64,000 bases of DNA. It comes from Saccharothrix algeriensis (lineage in GTDB: Bacteria > Actinomycetota > Actinomycetes > Mycobacteriales > Pseudonocardiaceae). Shown here one piece after another: positions 48,872 to 56,692 of this stretch. The position numbers were made by a program, and so were the translations under genes. The number at the start of each line of letters is the position of its first letter. Positions within the stretch are counted from its first letter, which is position 1. The stretch covers positions 5,366,001 through 5,430,000 of the forward strand of contig NZ_JAFBCL010000001.1 in NCBI RefSeq assembly GCF_016907655.1. Direction: 5' to 3'. Under the pieces are notes generated by a model. It was not told the DNA's origin. It saw nothing but the letters and a program-made list of their open reading frames with translations, and ran no database searches.

Positions 48872-50446
48872 ATGCACCCCGAGCAGGCCGATCCCCGAGC
48901 ACTCCGCCGGTCCGGCGGCGAGAGCACGACGCCCGTCCCGGCCGACCTGGCCGCCAGCCCGTTCCGCGTGGACCGCGACCGGGTGGCGAGTTCCCCGTTC
49001 TTCGCCCGCCTCGGCGGTGTCACGCAGGTCGTGAGTTCCACCGGCTCCGGCCTCCTGGTGCACAACCGGCTCACCCACAGCCTCAAGGTCGCGCAGGCGG
49101 CGCGGGCCATCGCCGAGCGGTTGCGCTCGCGGCCCGAGCTGGCCGGTGTCCTCGACAAGCTCGGCGGGTGCGAGCCGGACGTGGTGGAGGCCGCCGCCCT
49201 CGCGCACGACCTGGGCCACCCGCCGTTCGGCCACCTCGGCGAGCAGGTGCTCGACCGCCTGGCCCGGCACCGGTTCGGGCTCTCCGACGGGTTCGAGGGC
49301 AACGCCCAGTCGTTCCGCATCATCACCACGACCGACGTCCGCGGCCCGTCCGCGCTGGGGCTCGACCTCACCGTGGCGGTCCGCGCGGCGATGCTCAAGT
49401 ACCCGTGGACCCGCCTGTCCCACCCGCAGCCGCACCCGAGGGACCTGACGGCGCCGCCCCGCGGCGCGGCCGAACCGCCGGACGCGCCGGGCACGGGCTC
49501 GGCGAAGTTCTCCGCGTACGTCACCGAGCTGGACGACCTGGTCCAGGCCCGCGACTTCTACCGGGGGCGGCTGGAGCCGTGGCAGCAGACGGTGGAAGCC
49601 TCGGTGATGGACACCGCCGACGACATCGCCTACGCGATCCACGACCTGGAGGACTTCCACCGCGTCGGGGTGTTGCAGCACGCCACGGTGTCGGCCGAGC
49701 TGAGCACGTGGCTGGACCGCGCGGTCGAGCTGGCCGGCCTGAGCGCGGCCGACCTGGCCCGGGAGGGACGCCGCCCGGGCCGTTCCCTGGAGGCGATGCG
49801 GCGGCGCCTGCACGCGAAGGACTCGTGGGCGGTGGACGACGGGGCGTTCGCCCAGGCCGTGGCGAAGGTGCGCAGCGAGCTGGTCGACGGGCTGCTGTCC
49901 CGGCCGTTCGACGGGTCGGTGGAGGCCGAGCAGGGCGTCGCGGCGTTCTCGGCGCGCTGGACGCGGCGGTTGGTGGACTCGGTGGGCGTGGTGGAGGAGC
50001 CCACCACCAGGTCCGGGCACGTGGTGCTCGCGGTTCAGCAGTGGCACGAGGTCCAGGTGCTCAAGTTCGTGCACCGCCGGTTCGTGCTGCTGCGCCCGGA
50101 CCTCGCCCTGCACCAGCGCGGCCAGGCCCGCCTGCTGACGGCGTTGGCGGAGGCGTTGGAGCAGTGGGTGACCGATCGGCACGAGGCCGACCGGCTGCCG
50201 CGGCGCCTGCACGACCTGGTGGAGCTGGCGAGCGCCGAGTACGCCGCGTTGTTCCGGACCGATCCGGGGGCGCTGGTCGGCGCGACGGGGGACGCGCCTT
50301 CCGGGGCGGACGCCGTCCGGGCGCTGGCGCGGGGTCGGGCGGTGGTGGACTTCGTCGCATCGCTGACCGACAACCAGGCCGCCGCGCTGCTCGACGCGCT
50401 CTCCGGGCGCACCGGGCAGCTGTGGACGGACGCCTTCGTGCTGTGA
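48872..50446 (+). CDS. dgt: dGTP triphosphohydrolase-like protein
   Basis: A 524-aa HD-domain enzyme that removes triphosphate from dNTPs. Metal ligands: LTHSLKVAQ (H), AHDLGHPPFGH (HD and H), and the late D in MDTADDIAYAIHDLEDF, the Dgt pattern. An N-terminal SPFRVDRDRVASSPFFARLGGVTQV region is also typical. The ATG is placed at 48872; TACTTT at 48860-48865 ends 6 nt before it, so the mRNA is probably leaderless. It is the first gene after the rrn terminator. Confidence 0.92.
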   Translation: MHPEQADPRALRRSGGESTTPVPADLAASPFRVDRDRVASSPFFARLGGVTQVVSSTGSGLLVHNRLTHSLKVAQAARAIAERLRSRPELAGVLDKLGGCEPDVVEAAALAHDLGHPPFGHLGEQVLDRLARHRFGLSDGFEGNAQSFRIITTTDVRGPSALGLDLTVAVRAAMLKYPWTRLSHPQPHPRDLTAPPRGAAEPPDAPGTGSAKFSAYVTELDDLVQARDFYRGRLEPWQQTVEASVMDTADDIAYAIHDLEDFHRVGVLQHATVSAELSTWLDRAVELAGLSAADLAREGRRPGRSLEAMRRRLHAKDSWAVDDGAFAQAVAKVRSELVDGLLSRPFDGSVEAEQGVAAFSARWTRRLVDSVGVVEEPTTRSGHVVLAVQQWHEVQVLKFVHRRFVLLRPDLALHQRGQARLLTALAEALEQWVTDRHEADRLPRRLHDLVELASAEYAALFRTDPGALVGATGDAPSGADAVRALARGRAVVDFVASLTDNQAAALLDALSGRTGQLWTDAFVL

Positions 50447-50467
50447 GCCGGCCGACCGGCGAGCGAA

Positions 50468-50494
50468 CGGCCCCGGGGTGTGGACCCGGGGCCG
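50468..50494. terminator. 10-bp hairpin after dgt
   Basis: CGGCCCCGGG (50468-50477) pairs with CCCGGGGCCG (50485-50494), 7-nt loop, between the convergent dgt and HTH-regulator stops. The remaining 50495-50560 shows nothing else. Confidence 0.75.
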
Positions 50495-50560
50495 CGCGTC
50501 TTTGGTTCAGACCTGTTACCCGTGCTCGAGGACGGTGGCCGGGTGTTCGTCGGCCGACTA

Positions 50561-51538
50561 CTACTTCGGCCACTCCCAGCGGATGCCGAACACGCCGGGG
50601 CCGAACCCGAGCGCCACCGCGTGCACGCCACCGGCGTTGTCCAGCGCCAGGTTGCGCCGCCGCGAGGGCGTGTCGTCACCGGCGGGCACGCTGAACTGCT
50701 GGCAGCGCGACGGCAGGTAGGACGGGTCGAACCGCACCTCGATCACGTACTCCCGCACGGGGAGCCGGAACTTGCGGGCGAACGTGTTGTTGCCCGCCGG
50801 GTAGTGCCCCTCGGCGAACAGCAGCTCGTACTCCATGATGATCGTCTCGCCCCGGGCGAGGGGCCGGTCGAACATCAGCTCGGCCGCCATGATGTTCGCG
50901 TCGGTGTCCTCGGCGACCCGCCCCAGGTGGCAGTTGCGCAGGTTCGCGACCTGCGGGAGGACGTCGGACTCCTCGGTCTCGAACACCAGCGCCCAGCGGT
51001 CGGGGCCGTCCTGCTCCGCGCGGAGGATCTGCCGGACCCAGGCCGAGCGCTGACCGCCGTTGGCGGCGATCTCGATGCGGTCGTGCTGGCTGATGCGGCC
51101 CAGCTTGACGTCGGACGACGTGTCGACCTTGGTCAGCAGGTTCGCGACGCGCTCGCGGCGCGCCCACAGCGCGTCGATCGGCATCATCGTCGTGGGCCGC
51201 GAGCGCCGGCCGCGCGGCCGGGGCGGGCCGAGCAGCGCGGACAGCCCCGCCTGCGGCACGCCGAGCACGGTTTCCAGGTGGCGCAGCGCTTCGAGCGACT
51301 CGGGTCGCTCGGGTCGGCGGCGGCCGGACTGCCAGTAGCTCAGCGTGGCGACGCTGATGGTGACCCCGCGCAGAGCGAGACGGTGCTGGATGCGGTCGAG
51401 GCTCAACCTGCTGGCTTTGATAGCGGCTCTCAACGCCTCGGGGAAGGGCCCCGTGGTCAGGAGCTGCGCAAGACTGCCGTGTCCCGTCGGGTCGATGTCG
51501 TCGACGGACAGGTTGGGTCGACCGGCAGCGTTGGTCAT
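50561..51538 (-). CDS. Helix-turn-helix regulator of unknown target
   Basis: A 325-aa protein. An XRE-type HTH is in PEALRAAIKASRLSLDRIQHRLALRGVTISVATLSYWQSGRRRP (about residues 33-78) with ESLEALRHLETVLGV after it. The remaining ~230 residues are beta-rich (RWALVFETEESDVLPQVANLRNCHLGRV, GETIIMEYELLFAEGHYPAGNNTFARKFRLPVREYVIEVRF) and look like a sensor domain that I do not recognise. ATG with GGGGAG about 6 nt upstream. It faces away from the methyltransferase-like gene across a 458-nt gap. Conserved in actinobacteria by my memory, without known function. Confidence 0.8.
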   Translation of the reverse strand: MTNAAGRPNLSVDDIDPTGHGSLAQLLTTGPFPEALRAAIKASRLSLDRIQHRLALRGVTISVATLSYWQSGRRRPERPESLEALRHLETVLGVPQAGLSALLGPPRPRGRRSRPTTMMPIDALWARRERVANLLTKVDTSSDVKLGRISQHDRIEIAANGGQRSAWVRQILRAEQDGPDRWALVFETEESDVLPQVANLRNCHLGRVAEDTDANIMAAELMFDRPLARGETIIMEYELLFAEGHYPAGNNTFARKFRLPVREYVIEVRFDPSYLPSRCQQFSVPAGDDTPSRRRNLALDNAGGVHAVALGFGPGVFGIRWEWPK

Positions 51539-51996
51539 TGTGACTCCCCGCTGTCATTAGATCACGCCCCAGTGACCCTACCCGCCAACGCAGTGCGCTG
51601 ATGCCGTCCAGGCGGAGTCAATGGTTGGGCCATACGGGTTACGAGTTCACTGGGATGGCGCTCGTTCTGTCAAGTGGTGATTGCCCTTGCTTCGGTTCGT
51701 GTAAACCCGCCGGTAATATTGTGCACGACGCGCGGGAGGTCCTGGTAGTTGCCTCTTGGGTATCTGCGCGGCGTTATGGCTCCGCCCCTGCCCGCCCGAC
51801 CGCCCGGCCCGAGTGCCCGGACTCACCCACCCACCCGTTGGGGCGCAGTCGTGACCACCGCTCCGGCCCGGTCCGTCACCGGCCGACGGATCACCACCAC
51901 CGGGCGCCGAATCTCACGGACCGTCGCCGACGAGGCCCCGACCACCACCCCACGACCCGATGGCGTGGGTGATCGGTTGGTCCTACTGTGTGCCAG
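51539..51996. other. 458-nt intergenic stretch, less GC-rich at its left
   Basis: The part 51600-51770 is visibly poorer in GC than the rest of the window (runs such as GGTAATATTGTGCACGACG) and must hold the regulator gene's promoter. From 51771 on it is C-rich. Open frames of 83 and 123 codons cross it, but with no homology, ribosome site or codon bias, so I call none. A TACTGT at 51984-51989 probably serves the following leaderless gene. Confidence 0.5.
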
Positions 51997-52572
51997 GTGA
52001 CCGCCGTCCAGGACCTCGTGCCCGTGCCGGAGGACCCCCTCACCGAGGTGGCCGCGGCGGTCCTGGGGGCGGGTGAGCACCGGGTGGTGGACCTGCTGGA
52101 CGTGGTCGGCGCCCCCGCTCCGCACCTGGTCGACGTGGTGCGCGCGGGCGACGACCTGCTGCCGAGGCTGGCCCACGAGAACGTCCTGGGCCCGGCGCTG
52201 CGCCTCGCCCGGGAGGCCCTGCGCCCCGGCGGGCTGCTCATCGCGGCCGTCCCGGAGCTGGACAAGCTCAGCCGCCTGCGCCCCACGGCCCCGCCGCCGA
52301 AGGTCTCCGGTCGGGGCGCGGGCAGGCAGGTGACGGTCCAGCTGTGGGACTGGGCCGCCGACGGCCAGTCCTGCGGCCTGGAGGTCGTCCAGCTCGTCCG
52401 CAGCGGGACGAGCTGGGAGGTGGCGAACGCGGTCACCACCCGCCACCGCGTCCTGACGCCGGAGCGCATCGCGGACGAGCTGGCGGCGGCCGGCTTCGGC
52501 GCCGTCCAACGCCTGTCACCCGCCGAGTGCGGCCACCCGCTCCCGGTCTGGGTGGCGGTCGCCCCGGCATGA
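51997..52572 (+). CDS. Class I methyltransferase-like protein lacking motif I
   Basis: A 191-aa protein with the middle and end of a class I SAM-methyltransferase fold: the DDLLPRLAHENVLGPALRLAREALRPGGLLIAAVP block resembles motif III/post-III, and HRVLTPERIADELAAAGFGAVQRLS resembles the final strands. The glycine-rich SAM-binding motif I at the start is missing, so it may not bind SAM or may be a partial relic. The start is GTG 51997 (GTG 51988 also in frame); TACTGT ends 7 nt before it, fitting a leaderless mRNA. It is followed after 10 nt by acVLRF1, so co-transcribed, perhaps linked to translation. Confidence 0.6.
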   Translation: MTAVQDLVPVPEDPLTEVAAAVLGAGEHRVVDLLDVVGAPAPHLVDVVRAGDDLLPRLAHENVLGPALRLAREALRPGGLLIAAVPELDKLSRLRPTAPPPKVSGRGAGRQVTVQLWDWAADGQSCGLEVVQLVRSGTSWEVANAVTTRHRVLTPERIADELAAAGFGAVQRLSPAECGHPLPVWVAVAPA

Positions 52573-52582
52573 CCGCCGCACC

Positions 52583-53248
52583 GTGACCAGGGTCCGGCCG
52601 GTCGCCGGCGGGGGTCGGGCGGTGGAGGTGGCGCCGGAACGCCTGGCCGGCTGGTTCGACCGCTTCGCCGACCGCCACGGGGGCGTCGCCGCCACCCGGA
52701 CGACCCCGACGCACGTCCTGGTCACCGCCGCGGACGGCGCGACGGCGGAGGTCGCGGCGGCCTTCGGCGGGTTCGCCCCCACCGGCGAGGCCGGGGGGCT
52801 GGCCGTGGGAGCGCTGCTGGCCAACGCCACAGCGCCCCGCCGCCTCGGCCTCCTCCTGGTCCGCCTGGGCGGTCACAGCGTCGGCATCGCCCGGGACGGC
52901 GTGGTCGAGGTCTCCACCACGGACAGCCGGCAGGTCCACGGCCGGAACAAGGCCGGGGGCTGGTCCCAGCAGCGCTTCGCCCGCCGCCGCGAGGGCCAGG
53001 CCAGGGTCGCGCTCCACGCCGCGGCCGACGACGCGGCCAGGGTCCTGCTCCCGCGCCTGCCGGACCTGGACGCCGTGGTGCTCGGTGGCGACAGGCAGGC
53101 CCTGGACGCCCTGCGCGCCGACCGCCGCCTGGAACCGGTCTTCGCCCTGGCGTCCCCCCGCGTCCTGGACGTCCCGGAGCCCCGCAGGGCGGTCCTCGAC
53201 GAGGCCGCCCGACGCGCCCGCGCCGTGGAGGTGGTCGTGCGCGACTGA
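52583..53248 (+). CDS. acVLRF1-type peptidyl-tRNA hydrolase (Vms1/eRF1-like)
   Basis: A 221-aa protein of the actinobacterial Vms1-like release factor 1 family. The loop motif is NKAGGWSQQRFARRREGQ, corresponding to the GGQ-like catalytic loop of release factors; VEVAPERLAGWFDRFADRHGG opens the protein and LPDLDAVVLGGDRQALDAL is the later Rossmann-like portion. It is expected to cleave peptidyl-tRNA on stalled ribosomes or large subunits, a role known from eukaryotic Vms1/ANKZF1 and inferred here. GTG start. Its neighbours are a methyltransferase-like gene and an ABC-F ATPase that also acts on ribosomes. Confidence 0.85.
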   Translation: MTRVRPVAGGGRAVEVAPERLAGWFDRFADRHGGVAATRTTPTHVLVTAADGATAEVAAAFGGFAPTGEAGGLAVGALLANATAPRRLGLLLVRLGGHSVGIARDGVVEVSTTDSRQVHGRNKAGGWSQQRFARRREGQARVALHAAADDAARVLLPRLPDLDAVVLGGDRQALDALRADRRLEPVFALASPRVLDVPEPRRAVLDEAARRARAVEVVVRD

Positions 53249-53283
53249 CCCCGGTCGCCGGTCGAGCGGGCCCCGCCGTCCCG

Positions 53284-53325
53284 CCGGCTCCCGGTCCCGC
53301 CGGCTCCCGGTCCCGCCGGCCGGGG
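53284..53325. repeat. Short tandem repeat in the acVLRF1/ABC-F gap
   Basis: The unit GGCTCCCGGTCCCGCC occurs twice in tandem (from 53284), followed by a partial third copy. It lies upstream of the ABC-F promoter and has no evident function. Confidence 0.6.
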
Positions 53326-53400
53326 TCGCGCGGTCCCGGCCGTCCCGCGCGCGAAGGCCCCGGTCGGTCACCGCGGTGTATGCCGGTGCGCACAGTTTGG

Positions 53401-53513
53401 TTAATTCGATGGCGCGCTACCCGTAGACTGGTGCCGTGGTCGTTCTGATCGAGTAGGTCCGGCGCGTTCCCGCGTCCGTCGACCCCGCACGACCACACCA
53501 CCCGGAGTCCGTT
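53401..53513 (+). promoter_or_regulatory. ABC-F leader with 6-codon upstream reading frame
   Basis: TTAATT (53401-53406) and TAGACT (53424-53429) are 17 nt apart. Six nt further, at 53436, starts GTG GTC GTT CTG ATC GAG TAG, a possible leaderless 6-codon leader peptide. Its first 8 nt, GTGGTCGT (53436-53443), are complementary to ACGACCAC (53489-53496), just before the CCCGGAG ribosome site region of the ABC-F gene. Such an arrangement fits ribosome-mediated attenuation, known upstream of antibiotic-response ABC-F genes in other bacteria. Structure and function here are inferred. Confidence 0.5.
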
Positions 53514-55142
53514 TTGATCACCGCGACCGACCTGGAACTGCGCGCCGGTTCGCGCATCCTGCTCTCCGACGCCACGCTGCGCGTCCAGCCCGGCGACCGC
53601 ATCGGCCTCGTCGGTCGCAACGGCGCGGGCAAGACCACGTCGCTGCGCGTCCTGGCGGGCGAGGGCCAGCCCTACGCCGGCGAGGTCCGGCGCAGCGGTG
53701 AGCTGGGCTACCTGCCGCAGGACCCGCGCGAGGGCGACCTCTCGGTCGTCGCCAAGGACCGGGTGCTCTCCGCGCGCGGGCTGGACCAGCTGCTGCGCGA
53801 CATGGAGAAGGCCCAGTCGACGATGGCGGAGCTGGTCGACGACGCCGAGCTGCAGGCCGCCGTGCGCAAGTACGGCCGGCTGGAGGAGCGGTTCGCCGCG
53901 CTGGGCGGGTACGCCGCCGAGAGCGAGGCCGCCCGCATCTGCGCGAACCTGGGGCTCGCCGACCGGGTCCTGGCCCAGCCGCTGCGCACGCTGTCGGGCG
54001 GTCAGCGCCGGCGGGTCGAGCTGGCGCGCATCCTGTTCGCCGCGTCCGAGGCGGGTGTCGGGGGCAAGTCGAGCACGATCCTGCTGATCGACGAGCCGAC
54101 CAACCACCTCGACGCCGACTCGATCGCGTGGCTGCGCGGGTTCCTCAAGTCCCACGACGGCGGCCTGGTCGTGATCAGCCACGACGTGGAGCTGCTCGAC
54201 GACGTGGTCAACAAGGTGTGGTTCCTCGACGCGACCCGCGGCGAGGTCGACATCTACAACATGGGCTGGAAGAAGTACCTCGAGGCCCGCGCCGCCGACG
54301 AGAAGCGCCGCCGCCGCGAGCGCGCCAACGCCGAGAAGAAGGCCGGCGCGCTGATGGCGCAGGCGGACAAGATGCGGGCCAAGGCGACCAAGGCGGTGGC
54401 CGCCCAGAACATGGCCCGCCGCGCCGAGAAGCTGCTGTCGGGCCTGGAGGAGACGCGCCAGGCGGACAAGGTCGCGAAGATCCGCTTCCCGCAGCCGGCC
54501 GCGTGCGGGCGCACGCCCCTGACCGCCGAGGGCCTGAGCAAGTCCTACGGGTCGCTGGAGGTGTTCACCGGCGTCGACCTGGCGATCGACCGCGGGTCGC
54601 GGGTGGTGATCCTGGGGCTCAACGGCGCGGGCAAGACGACGCTGCTGCGCCTGATCGGCTCCATGGAGCGCCCCGACAGCGGCGAGGTGGTCGCGGGCCA
54701 CGGCCTGAAGCTCGGCTACTTCGCGCAGGAGCACGAGACGCTCGACCACGGGGCCTCGGTGTGGCAGAACATCCGCCACGCGGCGCCCGACGTGCAGGAG
54801 CAGCAGTTGCGGTCGCTGCTGGGCACGTTCCTGTTCAGCGGTGAGCAGCTGGACCAGCCGGCGGGCACCCTGTCGGGTGGCGAGAAGACCCGGCTGGCGC
54901 TGGCGGGCCTGGTGTCGAGCGCGGCCAACGTGCTGCTGCTGGACGAGCCGACCAACAACCTGGACCCGGCCAGCCGCGAGCAGGTGCTCGACGCGCTGCG
55001 CCGCTACGAGGGCGCGGTCGTGCTCGTCACGCACGACCCCGGTGCGGTGGAGGCGCTTGAGCCCGAGCGGGTGATCCTGCTGCCCGACGGCACCGAGGAC
55101 CACTGGTCCGACGAGTACCTGGAGCTCGTGCAGTTGGCCTGA
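53514..55142 (+). CDS. ABC-F family ribosomal ATPase
   Basis: A 542-aa protein with two ATPase domains and no membrane part. Walker A motifs GRNGAGKTTSL (residues ~37) and GLNGAGKTTLLRL (~367); signatures LSGGQRRRVELARI and LSGGEKTRLALAGL; Walker B ILLIDEPTNHLDADS and VLLLDEPTNNLDPAS. The P-site tRNA interaction linker is a long charged helix with AADEKRRRRERANAEKKAG and ATKAVAAQNMARRAEKLLSGLEE. Such proteins act on the ribosome (translation control or antibiotic resistance). Orthologous by position to Rv1473. TTG start with CGGAG about 5 nt upstream. Resistance function not testable from sequence. Confidence 0.92.
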   Translation: MITATDLELRAGSRILLSDATLRVQPGDRIGLVGRNGAGKTTSLRVLAGEGQPYAGEVRRSGELGYLPQDPREGDLSVVAKDRVLSARGLDQLLRDMEKAQSTMAELVDDAELQAAVRKYGRLEERFAALGGYAAESEAARICANLGLADRVLAQPLRTLSGGQRRRVELARILFAASEAGVGGKSSTILLIDEPTNHLDADSIAWLRGFLKSHDGGLVVISHDVELLDDVVNKVWFLDATRGEVDIYNMGWKKYLEARAADEKRRRRERANAEKKAGALMAQADKMRAKATKAVAAQNMARRAEKLLSGLEETRQADKVAKIRFPQPAACGRTPLTAEGLSKSYGSLEVFTGVDLAIDRGSRVVILGLNGAGKTTLLRLIGSMERPDSGEVVAGHGLKLGYFAQEHETLDHGASVWQNIRHAAPDVQEQQLRSLLGTFLFSGEQLDQPAGTLSGGEKTRLALAGLVSSAANVLLLDEPTNNLDPASREQVLDALRRYEGAVVLVTHDPGAVEALEPERVILLPDGTEDHWSDEYLELVQLA

Positions 55143-55306
55143 GGCAACGGTTTCCCTTCCGTCATCGCTGGTCCACCCTGAGTGATCGAGCGACCGCTCA
55201 CCGATCTTTTCGCATGATCGGCTGGCCTTCTGGGGCGTCGTGTTCGATCATTGCCCCGACAGGGGCTTTCACGGCCCGACCTGCTGTCTACGGAAGGCGG
55301 GACAAG

Positions 55307-55516
55307 GTGGCTGACCTGAAGAAGGGCGCCCGGATCACCGGCGCCACGCGGGACAAGCTGGCCGCTGACCTGAAGAAGAAGTACGAAAAGGGCGCGAGCA
55401 TCCGGGCGTTGGCCGAGTCCACCGGGCGCTCCTACGGCTTCGTGCACCGGGTGCTGAGCGAGTCCGGTGTGCAGCTGCGCGGTCGCGGTGGCGCCACCCG
55501 CACGAAGAAGAAGTAA
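55307..55516 (+). CDS. Small helix-turn-helix protein (Rv1473A-like)
   Basis: A 69-aa basic protein: a lysine-rich start (ADLKKGARITGATRDKLAADLKKKYEKG), then ASIRALAESTGRSYGFVHRVLSESGVQLRGRGG, a compact HTH with recognition helix SYGFVHRVL, and a KKK end. It matches the small HTH gene that follows the ABC-F gene in M. tuberculosis (Rv1473A). GTG at 55307 preferred, with an AAGGCGG sequence 9 nt upstream (gaaggcggg). The 164-nt gap upstream is relatively AT-rich with a weak CCGATC/GATCGG repeat (55201-55221). Targets unknown. Confidence 0.85.
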   Translation: MADLKKGARITGATRDKLAADLKKKYEKGASIRALAESTGRSYGFVHRVLSESGVQLRGRGGATRTKKK

Positions 55517-55581
55517 GCTACCCTCCGGTAACCCAGGCGTCGAGGAGAGACGGCGCCCTCCCCAGCCCGGAGGTCTCGCGC

Positions 55582-56505
55582 ATGTCGGCACCGACCACCA
55601 TCGACGCCGACCTGCTGGAGCGCGGTGGCGTGCGGCTCGTCGTCGACGGCCCGCGCGCGACGATCACGCTCGACCGCCCCGACGTGCTCAACGCGCAGAC
55701 ACCGTCGACCTGGACGGCGTTGCGGGCGATCGGCGCGAAGTTGGACCCGGACGTCCGCGTCGTGGTCGTCCGGGGCTCCGGTCGTGCCTTCTCCGCAGGT
55801 CTCGACCGGCGCCTGTTCGGCGGCGCGGCCGTCGAGGGCGAGCCCGGCCCGGCGGAGGTCGCCCGGCGCGGCCCGGAGGCCGGCGCCGCGCTGATCGCGG
55901 AGTTCCAGGAGGGCTTCCGCTGGTTGCGCGACCCCGGACGGGTGACGATCGCCGCGGTGCACGGGCACGCCATCGGCGCGGGTTTCCAGCTCGCCCTGGC
56001 CTGCGACTTCCGCGTCGCTGCCGAGGACGTGCGCTTCTGCATGGCCGAGACGTCGCTCGGCCTCGTGCCCGACCTGGGCGGCACGCTGCCCCTGGTGCGC
56101 CTGGTCGGCTACTCGCGCGCCGCCGAGCTGTGCCTCACCGGCCGCCGGGTGGGCGCCGAGGAGGCCCTGCGGGTCGGCCTGGTCAACGCCGTCGTGCCCG
56201 GTGACGGGCTCGACGCCGCCGTGGACGACCTGGTCGCCCGAGTGCTGCGCCCGATGCCCGGCGCGGTGCGCGAGACGCTCGCGCTGCTCGCGCACGCCGC
56301 CGACGGCGCTTCGGCGGAGGACCAGCTGCTGGCCGAGCGCACGGCGCAGCTGCGGCGGCTCGCCGAGCTGTCGGCGCTCGCGACCGGTCCGACCCGGGCC
56401 CAGAGCCCGGCCCCGACTCAGGCCCAGAGCCCGACCCAGGCCCAGAGCCCGGCCCAGGCCCAGAGCCCGGCCTCGAACCGGAACCAGGCCCCGGCTTCGG
56501 ACTGA
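55582..56505 (+). CDS. echA12: Enoyl-CoA hydratase/isomerase family protein with repetitive tail
   Basis: A 307-aa crotonase-fold enzyme. The oxyanion hole regions are RGSGRAFSAGLDRRLFGG and HGHAIGAGFQLALACDFRVAAEDVRFCMAETSLGLVPDLGG; VLNAQTPSTWTALRAIGAKLD opens the fold. In place of the hydratase glutamate pair the second region has MAETSLGLVPDLGG, close to the usual pattern, so hydration or isomerisation is possible; substrate unknown. The last ~40 residues are a low-complexity tail of repeated AQSP(A/T) units (56395-56475), not part of the fold. By position it equals EchA12 (Rv1472) of M. tuberculosis. The gene opens 65 nt after the small HTH gene. Confidence 0.85.
   Translation: MSAPTTIDADLLERGGVRLVVDGPRATITLDRPDVLNAQTPSTWTALRAIGAKLDPDVRVVVVRGSGRAFSAGLDRRLFGGAAVEGEPGPAEVARRGPEAGAALIAEFQEGFRWLRDPGRVTIAAVHGHAIGAGFQLALACDFRVAAEDVRFCMAETSLGLVPDLGGTLPLVRLVGYSRAAELCLTGRRVGAEEALRVGLVNAVVPGDGLDAAVDDLVARVLRPMPGAVRETLALLAHAADGASAEDQLLAERTAQLRRLAELSALATGPTRAQSPAPTQAQSPTQAQSPAQAQSPASNRNQAPASD
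56395..56475 (+). repeat. In-frame tandem repeat in the echA tail
   Basis: Four or five copies of a 15-18 bp unit like CAGGCCCAGAGCCCGGCC, giving QAQSPA repeats. Expected to be prone to copy-number change. Confidence 0.8.
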
Positions 56506-56692
56506 GCCGCCCGCTCCGGCGACGACCGTTCGCCCGCCGGCGGTCCCGCCCCCCGCGGACCTCCGGCCGCGCGACACCGGGAGCCCTCCGGCCGTCGACC
56601 CCGGTGCTCTTCCGGCCGCGCGACCAGGCCCGGGTGGTTCGCCGAGGGCGTAGTCGGGAAGCTCACGGGGCCGGCGGGCGTTCCAGTTCCTC

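Noticed and set aside
51620..51650. GCCATACGGG resembling part of the palindromic element outer arm
   Set aside because: Only 10 matching bases without a partner arm or loop; could be chance.
51601..52000. Open frames of 123 and 83 codons upstream of the methyltransferase-like gene
   Set aside because: No recognisable domain, no ribosome site and base composition not like coding sequence; treated as intergenic.
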